A DNA stretch of 64,000 nt, taken from Tubulanus polymorphus. Lineage: Eukaryota > Nemertea > Palaeonemertea > Tubulaniformes > Tubulanidae. Made by a program: the position numbers and the translations under genes. The notes beneath the pieces are model-generated. The model saw only the letters and a list, made by a program, of their open reading frames with translations, made no database searches and was not told the DNA's origin. Positions 42,664-52,386 of the stretch are shown piece by piece; within the stretch, counting starts at the first letter, position 1; each line of letters starts with the position of its first letter. The stretch lies in contig NC_134034.1 in assembly GCF_964204645.1 (NCBI RefSeq), positions 7,559,414-7,623,413 of the forward strand. The letters are read 5' to 3'.

Positions 42664-43863
42664 TTATTCTTCTTGCTCTGAAATAGTAAGGGGAATATTG
42701 TGTTTTATTGTGAGTTAAAATTATTTGTGCATGAATTTTAAATGAAAACTATGGGGTTAACACTATATTGGATCGGAATGAAATTTGTGTGTATTATAAT
42801 TAGATAATGTAGTATGTATAATTAAGAAGTGTTCTTACCAGATTCTGATGAACTATAGCGGGGCGAAAAAGGAGAAAAAAGGGAAGCCAGCGAGGGAAGG
42901 TGACTGGAGAAACTATCGGAACTGTCCAAAGAAGGACTTGGCGGGGGTATAGGATAGACAGGGACGCCAAGGGACGTTGGGGGATTAAGTGATAAATCAA
43001 GGAAAGGGACAGGACTGGATGAGGGGGTATTGGGATTAGAAGAGTCACTACTGATGATTATAGGGTTGAGGGAGCATGCTGGATCGTCAGCAAAGGGCAG
43101 TAGACCTAAACCAGATGGTACAGGATCTACACCCCGACTTGCTGACGGGTTGGAAGGTCGGGAATAGGGATGGGGGCGAGTGGAGTGGCTGCTGGACTTC
43201 CCCTTTCCCTTTCCCTTTCCCTTATTCGTCCGAGGGTCAGATGAAGGTCCAGGAGTTTGAGCCCTGGGGGCACGTCCAGGGTCAGATGAGGCTGAAAGTT
43301 TGATTTAATTGACAATTGTGTATTTATTATAATTTGAAAGATTATAATTATGTTAAAAATTGTCAATATTATTATTAAGCGAACTGTTACGAATTGGCAA
43401 GTGAAAAAAAAAAAAAAAAAAAAAAAATCAGTAAATGAATAAATTAATATTAGTTAAGTTCTATACCTGGATCCGATGCACTACTGTCATTGATTGCCCT
43501 CAGTATAATTGCCAGTAACCGATATCGGTTACCTAAATTGAAAATAATATTGTTACCCAATGGTTAAGAAAAAAAAAATTAAACTTGTAAAATTGATATC
43601 AGTAAATAATGAATGATGTTAGTACATAGTTTATTGGTCTTACCAGGCTGGGCGGCAATGAAACCGTACAGCATATTCAGTACCAAATAGGCTAAAATAA
43701 AAGAAAAAAAAAAAAGAAAAAAGAAGAGGAATAAAATAAATGATGGATTCAAGATACATATTGTATTGAAAACAGAGTTAGGAATAAAGGTATAGAGATA
43801 GGACTTTAGGACTTAAAAAGAAGAGATATAGTGTTGCTTACCGAAGAAGTCAACGGAATTCAT
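42664..43863 (-). CDS. Antisense five-exon gene inside the retroelement
   Basis: On the strand opposite gag-pol-env: exon 1 43863-43842 (starts ATG), exon 2 43691-43644, exon 3 43532-43467, exon 4 43291-42839, exon 5 42677-42664 (ends TAA). All four introns (111-175 bp) are GT-AG with GTAAG[CA] or GTATAG donors and TTTTAG/TTTAG/TTTCAG acceptors, intron 1 with a long pyrimidine tract. All four join in phase 1, and exon 4 is open for 150 codons, giving 200 codons in all. The product has a hydrophobic N-terminus, a Lys-Gly run (KGKGKGKGK), a Ser/Pro-rich body with NPIIISSDSS (like a SUMO-interacting motif) and PIPPPSPSLDSSDS, and an acidic end. AATAAA overlaps the stop. A TATA-like AAAATATACA (minus, about 43978-43966) lies upstream. 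Function unknown; HBZ of HTLV-1 is a known antisense parallel in position only. Confidence 0.75.
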
Positions 43864-44177
43864 AGTAAATCCTTTAAGTGTAAAATTTGCGTGTTCGTTG
43901 GATGAAGAATTGTGTGTTATACTGACTAAAAGATTTTTGGGGTCGTACTTCTTGGTTATGAAGTATGTATATTTTTAGCAGAGATTGTGTTGAGGAAAAT
44001 GACATTATGTTTTATTGCTTTACGGTTGAGTTCAAGAGAAAATGAATGTTGTATTCGTTTATTGTGTACTGATGATGTTTGGTATTGGCAGCTGATACCT
44101 GGCGTTTTAACATCAATTTTAGGGGTCTTCTGAAAATTCGGACTGCATTAATTTTGTCGTTTGAGGGCAAACGACCT

Positions 44178-44190
44178 GGGCCGGGGGATA
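44178..44190 (+). other. Polypurine tract
   Basis: GGGCCGGGGGATA abuts the first base of the 3' LTR, the normal place for plus-strand priming. Confidence 0.7.
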
Positions 44191-45000
44191 TATTATGGAG
44201 ACTTTGATGAAATAATTAATGAAAATATTAGCTTCCAAGTAGATCTATGAAATTATATCAACAAGCCTTTAGGAAACACATTAGTAGGTTTCAGTTGTCA
44301 GCATTTAAACAAAATCAACAAGTAATATACAGAAGCGGGAGTTCATGGCCAGCAGTGCAGTTACCAGACAACCTGCCTGGATATGTACGTCGTACATAAA
44401 CATAAATAGAAATTATATAAATAAACAAGTCTGGAAGTGACGTATGTGTCAACGTAGGAAGAGCTAATATGGTCCGGTTATGCGCTCCGTTGAGTGCGGA
44501 AATATATTTATAGAAAATTATGACGTGTGCAGATACGTCAGCGCCCATACATGGATGGAAGGAATGTTGTGACGTATAAATACGTCACAAGCAATGAATT
44601 CCAAGCCATGTGTGGAAGAGGACCTGCACACGTTAAAGTTATATAAATAGGGAGGAATGTTGTGACGTATAAATACATCACAAGCAATGAATTCCAAGCC
44701 ATGTATAGAAGAGCTCCGGCACCGGTTATACAAGAGAAAGTTAGATAAATAAGGGGGTTTTTAGTAAGCACGGGAGTTGAGCTCCGGGGAAGAATCTGTA
44801 AACAACGAGTTAAAAGATAATAAACGAATATATAATGTAAGAAGTAGTTAAGTTATATACGGGAGCCAAAGTCAAGAACTGGGAAGAAAGACCTGGCCTA
44901 AAGACAGATCCTGCACGACATCGCTGGTAGAGAAACGCAACCATAACAGTGGTAGAGATCACAACAGAAGCGGACAACTTCAAAATTCAACGCCACAACA
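44191..45000 (+). repeat. 3' LTR (810 bp)
   Basis: Same length and ends as the 5' LTR, followed by ATAC (45001-45004), the target duplication. Antisense transcription of the gene at 43863-42664 could start in or near this LTR. Confidence 0.95.
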
Positions 45001-45242
45001 ATACTACCTAGCGTGACTCCACTAGTTAGACCGACTTATTCCAAGATGAGGCGTTCCGTTGATTTTGGCTATAAGTTTTCGTTCAGAGATAACTGCTGAG
45101 CCACTTGGGCATATCATTGATACTGTTTCCTAATAGCCTGTTTAGTTAGTAATGGCTGATGTTGTGCCTTATCAAATGCTTTGTCGAAATCCACCGATGA
45201 ACAGGATTCTAAGACAGCAGAAAACCCGTTATAGCTGCTTTG
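45001..45242 (-). pseudogene. LINE reverse transcriptase remnant, proximal piece
   Basis: The minus strand reads SSVDFDKAFDKAQHQPLLTK, then in shifted frames AVISERKLIAKINGTPHLG and TSGVTLGSI up to the LTR. These are LINE RT blocks (FDKAFD-x-HxLL and the TSGVPQGS-type motif). The LTR element split this RT; the rest continues at 34006. It joins Polinton C at about 45243. Confidence 0.7.
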
Positions 45243-45643
45243 TTCTTCAACTGTTATATTACCATTTAAACTTATTATATAATCTAATGTATTTTTTAAT
45301 TTATTAATTTCTTTTATATTAGATTTTATTTTTTCTTTATAACTTTTTATATTTAATTTTGAACTCATTGCCGGTTAATACACTGGAACTTAAACCTAAA
45401 GCTCCAATTGAGATAGCTAAAGGTGTTAATGGTGAGAATAATGCTAGAAATGTTATTACAGAACTAATTGTAACTGAACTACTAATAATAAAATAATATA
45501 TAATTTTACATTTTAAATTATTTTTTCTTTTTAACTTTTAAATCATTTTCAAATTATAATATTTGTTTTTCCAAATATAATTTTAATTTAGTTTTATTTA
45601 TATCATGAGGAATAATATCAATATTATCAACTTTATCATCCAT
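45243..45643 (-). pseudogene. Polinton C membrane protein, truncated (homologue of 59812-60237)
   Basis: It starts with ATG at 45643 (MDDKVDNIDIIPHDI...). Its C-terminal helix SSKLNIKSYKEKIKSNIKEI and LKNTLDYIISLNGNITVEEQ closely match copy B, then the sequence switches to LINE at about 45243. The middle holds frameshifts. Copy B shows two membrane spans in this middle region. Confidence 0.6.
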
Positions 45644-45667
45644 TTATTTAGAAAAGATATTACTAGT

Positions 45668-46020
45668 TAGTAAATTTATAAGCAACAAATATTACAATAA
45701 CTGTTCCTCCTAAAATCCAAATTATTTCATATTTTTGTTTTTCACTACTTGGTGTATAATAATCTGATAATTTAGGTTTATATAGATGTAATTTATCTCT
45801 TTATTTGTTACTGCGTTATATAAACTCATAGCTTCATCAACTGATTGAAAATCTCTGTGTAATTTTCTGATTATATAATTCTTTATTAAGATAATCCATA
45901 TAATTTTGTCTCTTTTCTCTATATTCTTCTGCAGCTTTATTATATTTTTCTAATGCTAAGTTATGTCTTCTTTGTTCTGCTAATGAACTATTTTTATCAA
46001 TATGCTTATCGATATTATAA
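45668..46020 (-). pseudogene. Polinton C small membrane protein, N-terminus lost (homologue of 59369-59791)
   Basis: HIDKNSSLAEQRRHNLALEK, then YNKAAEEYREKRQNYMDY and a frameshifted C-terminal span match the B copy. The first 28 or so residues are replaced by unrelated sequence at the 46020 junction. Confidence 0.6.
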
Positions 46021-46029
46021 TTCCATTTG

Positions 46030-46199
46030 ATGAATTAACGAACAAAAAGAAACAAAGAGAGCTAGATGAAGTGGATGATGTGGAATAATATAGAACTTCA
46101 TTTAAATGAGAAAAATGAAATGGAAGAACCTAAACAATTAAATGATAATGAAGAAGCCAATAGTGATTTCGAGTATGGTGATATTGATTTTCTTTTTTA
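46030..46199 (+). pseudogene. Coding-like scrap on the plus strand
   Basis: The plus strand reads PFDELTNKKKQRELDEVDDV, then in another frame WNNIELHLNEKNEMEEPKQL and EEANSDFEYGDIDFLF followed by TAA. The residue mix looks coding and Polinton-like, but I recognise no family. It lies between two minus-strand Polinton C genes, so C was rearranged here. Confidence 0.35.
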
Positions 46200-49100
46200 A
46201 TGGCCATAAGGTAATGTTTTTATTCCATCACCCGAAATATATCTTTTATCATCGAACGGATTTAAACTAGTTTTATCAACTTCATTAATGTACATCTCGT
46301 GATCTTCTGATCTTAAACAATTCATTTTATGTTTCATTACAATTGAGTAATATAAACACTTTATATAATCTTGAAATTCTATGTGTTTATCAACCACATG
46401 TTTTGTTATTCCTTTTAACTTTATAGCTTCATGATCTTTTGTTCTATAACTATACATTTTACTTCTCATCCCAACAAATTCAATCATTTCATCGCCCCCT
46501 AATTCATCTTTAAATTTACCAGGAATTTTTTTATTATCATTGCTAAATAGTTCATGATCTTTTGGATAATTGCTAAAGTCAAAATGATGTTTTAATGTTT
46601 TTAAATCTTTTGTTATGTCATTTGTCTTGATTTTTAGTATGTAACTGTCAGTATTCTTTAGGAATAATGAAAATCCACAATTAAATATACCAACTTCAGT
46701 TGTTAAAACATTAACATATTCTATAGGATTGTATATTTCAAATAAAACTTTAACTTCTTCTGTTAGTTCATTTTCTACATGCGTTAATTGAAATACATTT
46801 GGTTTTTCCTTTCTAATATTAACTAACATATTAAATCCTAATGAATTGCATAATATATTTAATCCTGATATAGCAACTTTTCCTTTTTGTGTCAAAGATA
46901 TAGTTTTCTGTTTTGTATAGTTTTTTGAACCATCTGCAGCATAGAATCCAATGAAGAACCATTTTCTTAAATTATCTTTTGCATTTAATACATAATCTGG
47001 TACTATCTTTTCTTTAGTTGAAGCATTACTTTTAACTATTGCATGAATATAGAATTCATCATTATATTTAATTGCAAAATCTTATTTACATGTATTCTAT
47101 AAACTGCTGATGATTTCATAACATGTATGATTTTAAATGTTTTATTTGGATAAACTTCTTTACAGTATTTCTTTATTCTTTCTAATAATTTCAAATCTTG
47201 ATTGCATAAACACCAACAATATTGAGTTTGATTAACATACTTATACACACCTGCTGAACCATCACGCATAAAAAATCATTTAATAAAATATTCTTTTTCT
47301 TCTAATGTTTCAGGTTCTGTGTTATAAATATTATAAATTATTTCATCAAATGACATATGATCCATTCTTTGGAAAAATATTTTATGTAATAATTCATCTC
47401 CAATTTTTATATCAGTTGGTTTTATTTCATCACTATTTTGTTTAATATAACTATGATCTTCAGTAACATCAACGAATCCTAGTTTGGTTCTAACTCTATA
47501 GATTTTCTTATTTGTTTTATGCCTAATAATATTCTTTAATTTCTTCCATCCATTTCTTGTCCAAGCATCCATTAATCCCTTTATTTGTATTAATTCTTTT
47601 TCACCATATGAAATATAAAGTTCATTTTGTTTTGGAATTATTTCTGAAATTCTTCTTATCAATATTTGGTTATTGTATTTTGATTATATTGGGGTATCAG
47701 CTGTTACAGAATCAAAATATAATATTTCAATATGTTTTTCCCCAAAAAGTGGTTGTAAAACATTATAATAAAAATCATACATTAATAATTTTGATATTCC
47801 TAAAACAGTTGAACCAATGAATATAGGTTTATTAAATTTCATTGACGTTCTTTTTAAATTTACCGCTGTTTAATAATCTTCAAATCTTTTATTTCCTAAA
47901 TGTCTAAGACTTGATTGTAAATGTCTCAATCGTTCAGAATTATTTACTAATTCAATATCATTTCTATTTCTAATATTTTCACATGTTTTTCCATAAAAAG
48001 TATTATTCATTAATTTAAAGAAATCTTCTTCAAAATCTGTTTTTGATACGGTCCTCTGTTGAGTATCAAAATCTATATATTTCTCTAACCACTTCGATTG
48101 ATTAAATTCAATATATCTATGTACTTTCTTTAATTTCATTCCTTGTTTTAGATAAAATTTAAACATTCTATAATGAACAATATAATTGTATTTATTATTT
48201 TGAGTAAGTATTAATTTTTCTGTAAAAACATGATCTTTCGGTTTTTATTTTATTCTGGTATTCACTTAAATAACTATCATCTACGGCTAAATGTCCTGGG
48301 CAATATGGTAAGTTTCTTGTTTTAAACTTAATGTTATCAGTATATTCTAAATCAACTACAAAGAAATAACCAATTGGTGCTTCATCTTCTAAACTCATAA
48401 TTGCGCTTTCCCAATTAGTTTTATCATCATTTTCAACTTCTGTTAATATAAAATTTTTATATGGTTGGTTGCATCATTTCCCAACCATATAAATTATTAG
48501 CGTCAATATATAATAATTTATATTCATCATTTGCTTTAAAATACCTATCTCCCATAACACCACTAATTCCACCTCTAATTGATTTTTTAAATAATAAAAC
48601 CATGTCTGGTTCTTTTAATAAATCTAATTCTACATTTGTATATTTTAAACCACATTGCCAGGTTAAACCAGGACTTGAATAACAATAACAGGGATCAACA
48701 TTAAAATGATTCAAATTAAATTCTCTAAATTTTTCAAATATATCAGCCAATATCATAAAATCTGATTTTAAATATAAATCTACTAATTCACCATGATTTT
48801 TTATCTTAAAATGATTCCAAATATTTAATGTTCTATTAAACACTTCATCTTTCACATACTCCTCTTTTAATTGATCATAAAATTGTTCTTTTAATAATTC
48901 TGTTACATAAAAATCATCATGTGTTTTATAAAATGAATAAGGAATTGCACCTTTAAATCTCAATAATTTAAACTCTTCATTTGGATAATAATGTCGAGTT
49001 ATTATAAAATCAACTAAACTTTTTGCTAAATTATCTAATGAACTTGCTAAAAATCTATAAGAATCTAAAAATCTAATGCAACCAAATTGAAATTAAATTT

Positions 49101-51259
49101 GATTTTCAGATGTCTTAGCTAATAGTTCAAAATCATATTTTCTTACATTTGCGCCATTCATAGCATTATATTCTTCTATTTCTTGATTAATTGCGCCCAA
49201 TTTTCCTGATAATTGTTTTATAAATAGATGGGTGTCATAGCCTGATAAATTATGAAATAATATTGGTACGAAATTAACTTTCTTAGCTTGTAAATTGCAA
49301 TCTTCATGAGCAGCTACACGATATTTTGAATTTAAATGATCATGATCTCTAACTTTTTTTTATCAAATGAATGAAAACGTTTTTCACAGTAACAACAATG
49401 AGTTGCATAATTAAAATCAATTTCATCTTCTTTTGTCATAACTATTCTTTTATTTTTGTTTGATAATTTTGCAAAATCATTTTCTATTTCAATTATTTTA
49501 TTATAAAATTCAATTACTACATATTCACCTCTAAAAGAAATATATTGACTTTCATATGATTCAAACTAATTTGATTTTATATAAATTCCATAAGCAGCAG
49601 CTCTTTGATGAACTTTTTTAATTGTATTTATAATTGGTGGTCTTGAATTATGTCTTCATTTAATTCATTTCGTTTGTCCATTGATTTTAGAAATTGCTTT
49701 TTGTTATATATTTCTTTTCTATCTTGATCAGTAAATTCTTTATTCAACGTTTCAAAATCTCCAAATCCAAATAAATTACAAATGGTACTATTTATTTAAA
49801 TTTTCGATTAATAAATTTCAACTTACAACCTTTTTTGTTGGCATTATTATTTTGCAAAAATCTTTATTATCACGTAATTCTTTATGTTTTAATAATGCAT
49901 TCTCAGTCATAGATTTAGATAAACATTTTCTACATAGATAAATTTTATCATGATGATCACTTTCTGTTCTAAAGAAAAAATCATTTGTTTTAACCACATA
50001 TAATGTTCATTTTTATCTTTTTTTGTAATATAACAAATCTACAACATTTTCGTAATCATCATAATATTCTGTTAAATATAAAGCTTCTAATGTATAATCT
50101 TATAATGTATAATTTTCACCTTTTGTCTCTGGTAATTGCATTTATTCGAAAACATTAATTTTTAAATTATTAACTTTTTCTATTTTAGGAATCATGTTTA
50201 TAGTTACTGGATATTGATCAATTTTATATAATGTTTCATATTTCCGGTAATCTCTTATTCTAAAACTATGCGTAATATCTTCTGTTGGTGTAAACAACTA
50301 ATAATTGACCATAGAAAACATTTATTATCTTCATTTTGAGCATGTATTACTGCTTTTGTTGAAAATGGTAATTTAATATAAGATGATGCTTTTATATCCT
50401 TTTCTGTTGTAAAGTTTGAATCATTTTTAAACATTTTATTACTTTTTGATGTTTTATTTCTCTTTGTATTATAAATATTTAAATCTAAAAATATAATTTC
50501 ATTCAATGTTAAACCAGAACCCTCAAAATATCTTTCCTCAATATGACGTTTAAATTCATTAAATACTTTTTCTAACTTCTCTTTTATTTGTGTTTTTGAA
50601 ATTATTTCTTCAGAGTGTGTTTGAATATTGTAATCCATTTTTACTTCTGATTTGATAAAACTTACTTTTCGAGAAATACTATGGATATTCAACATCTGTT
50701 ACAAAATCTATTATTTTTTCCATGATTTCAATAAATTTACTATAGTCTTCTATTGTTGCTCCTTTAAAAAATCTAAATATAATAGCTGCAGGCCCAATTT
50801 TACTACGTAATGTTTCTAAAATTTCAATTGTATCTTTTATTTCTAGTGAATCAATATAATTTCTAACATTTTCCATATAAGGTTTATTTGAAATAGATTT
50901 AGTTTTTGAAACTGGTTTTTTTACTTGTTCAAGTTTATCATCAAAATATTCTGTTCCTAAAATATTTTTATTCAAATTTTGTTTGTGTTTGTGTAATTCG
51001 AGATGTCTTTTATAATTCCTTTTTGCTATAAATTCATTACAAACATTACATTTAATTTGATCCTTTTTCATATTTTCTAATTGTTCTTTTCTTTCATTGG
51101 AATTTTCTGGTGTCTCAAAATCTATAACATTTTTTGTATAATTTGCAGTTTCTTCATGTCGTGCTTTATGAGATTTATCAATGTATTTTTTGCAATATGT
51201 ACAATAATATTGATTTTCATTAACATCAATTTTTCTGTATGTTGTTCACTCTCTCCCAT
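46197..51259 (-). pseudogene. Polinton PolB, copy C, interrupted by an intein
   Basis: The start at 51259 follows TAATAAATG. Two N-terminal fingers are seen (CTYCKKYIDKSHKARH; CNVCNEFIAKRNYKRHLELH). Then come the conserved N-terminal region, a treble-clef-like zinc segment, YSSPGLTWQCGLKY, motif A (YIDANNLYGWEMM), motif B (NNTFYGKTCENIRNR) and motif C split by an intein (YFD at the left edge, TDSYILKI at the right). After it come FKDELGGDEMIEFVGMRSKM and KLKGITK. Many frameshifts and stops. It is the most diverged of the three PolB copies; A and B are closer to each other. The gene ends at 46197, shorter than A and B, next to rearranged sequence. Confidence 0.85.
46653..47710 (-). other. Intein with LAGLIDADG-type endonuclease in PolB motif C
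   Basis: The host protein is cut between YFD and TDSY. Block A is SVTADTPI at the first residue; block B is GFVDVTEDHSYI; two LAGLIDADG-like motifs follow (FFMRDGSAG and FIGFYAADGS); block F is VLTTEVGIFNCG and block G ends FLKN before Thr. The penultimate residue is Lys where His is usual. The span is 1,058 bp, about 353 codons with one frameshift near 47080; in-frame stops lie near 47686 and 47277. An intein splices itself out of the polymerase, and its nuclease spreads it to empty alleles. This copy is decayed. The site is the motif-C position used by inteins in viral and archaeal PolB genes. Confidence 0.9.
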
Positions 51260-51961
51260 TTATTAGGAAAAAAATTACTTGTGGTGATGAGTGGTGTGTC
51301 GCCCTCTCGCCCTCTGGTATGAAACCCTGATATTCCAATTACTAACATTTACATTTCATGAAACTATAAAACTTCATCCCAATGCGCAATTCAGTGGCGT
51401 ATATTTCCTTGACCCACTCCCTCACGAAAAACCGAATCCCTTGCCCGCTTTGTACGAATTTAATTTCGGTTTGACATCGGTTTTCGTGATATTAAATACG
51501 ATGCCACATCTGTGAGACACACAGGAGGCCACCTGTATATGCCCTCCGCCTCCGACAACCACTCATAATTAGCTCCGATTAATGGATCGGCGAAGTAAAT
51601 GCCATCCAATGAAAGGAAGCTCTTTTTTCTCAGTTCTGCTTTATCTAAAGCAGTTTCGACAGGCTGAATGCCGAATTCCGCAGCTGCAAAAGGGATTCGA
51701 CCCTAAACATCAAAACGTAACGGCTCCGTAGAGGTTTGTAAAAGCCGTATTGTGCTGCCATGTAGCGGCAACAACCCCGCTGTACACGATTAAACCAAGA
51801 TGACGCGACGATCGAAATCGACTGACGCTTCGTTTGTTTTTGGCTCTGGTTTATATGTGAGGTGTATTTGACGGAACCAATCGCTATTTGAAAATGATGT
51901 ATACACATTGTTGTTATTGACATATCTTGGAAAAGATGAGTGAGTGTATAAAATGCTTACT
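51260..51961. other. Spacer between Polintons C and B
   Basis: No recognised gene. A minus-strand stretch near 51680-51500 is open for about 60 codons (AEFGIQPVETALDKAELRKK, GIYFADPLIGANYEWL) and looks coding, but I cannot assign it. Short plus-strand frames overlap it. Confidence 0.4.
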
Positions 51962-52154
51962 AGTAATAGGGGTTTAGTTGTTCTAGATCAAAGGTCGAAC
52001 GGTCGAGAAATTTTCCAAATGTGAAAATAACAATAATTTCAACTTGAATTAGTCGCGCACACTCCTAATTCAAGTAGAAATTATTATTATTTCACATTTG
52101 GAAAATTTCTCAACCATTCAACCTTTAACCTAGAACAACAAAACCCCTATTACT
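51962..52154. repeat. Polinton B terminal palindrome
   Basis: AGTAATAGGGG...CCCCTATTACT with arms of about 90 bp around the loop GTCGCGCACACTCC. The inner arm (AAATTTTCCAAATGTGAAAA...CTTGAATTA) differs from that in the A palindrome but again pairs with its own partner. Inward (52200-52345) lie AAAGTGTGA repeats shared with Polinton D, then PolB at 52387. Confidence 0.85.
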
Positions 52155-52386
52155 CTTAAAATAATCATATACATGAATAACATGTAAATTGACGGATTAT
52201 TCAATATAAAAGTGTGAGCTCTTATAGAATAGATAGATAGATATATTTTAAACCATATTTCAATATTTATATTTGTATGAGTTAGATTTTTAAACATTAA
52301 AAGTGTTAGTAAAGTGTGATTGAAATAATTCATATTTAAATCATTGAACTTCTAAAATCAATTTAAAAAAAAAATTTAGTATTAAA

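Larger units (their letters stand above)
34007..45000 (+). mobile_element. Ty3/Gypsy LTR retrotransposon with env and chromodomain
   Basis: Two 810-bp LTRs, a 4-bp target duplication ATAC (34003-34006 and 45001-45004), gag with two zinc knuckles, pol with protease-RT-RNase H-integrase-chromodomain, env, a polypurine tract and an antisense gene. The LTRs differ at only one base that I could see, so the insertion is young. The left LTR runs almost directly into mid-gag: the usual leader, a clear primer-binding site and the N-terminal half of gag are missing, so this copy would need help in trans. It sits in a dead LINE, whose RT motif is restored across the empty site. Confidence 0.95.

Noticed and set aside
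43076-43303. Plus-strand open frame in the retroelement 3' region
   Set aside because: It overlaps exon 4 of the antisense gene, which has splice sites, phase agreement and a stop/polyA signal in its support; the plus frame has none.
51291-51515. Possible 2OG-Fe(II) oxygenase scrap (LHPNAQFSGVYFLD)
   Set aside because: One short resemblance only, no second iron-binding motif, and the opposite strand looks at least as coding-like.
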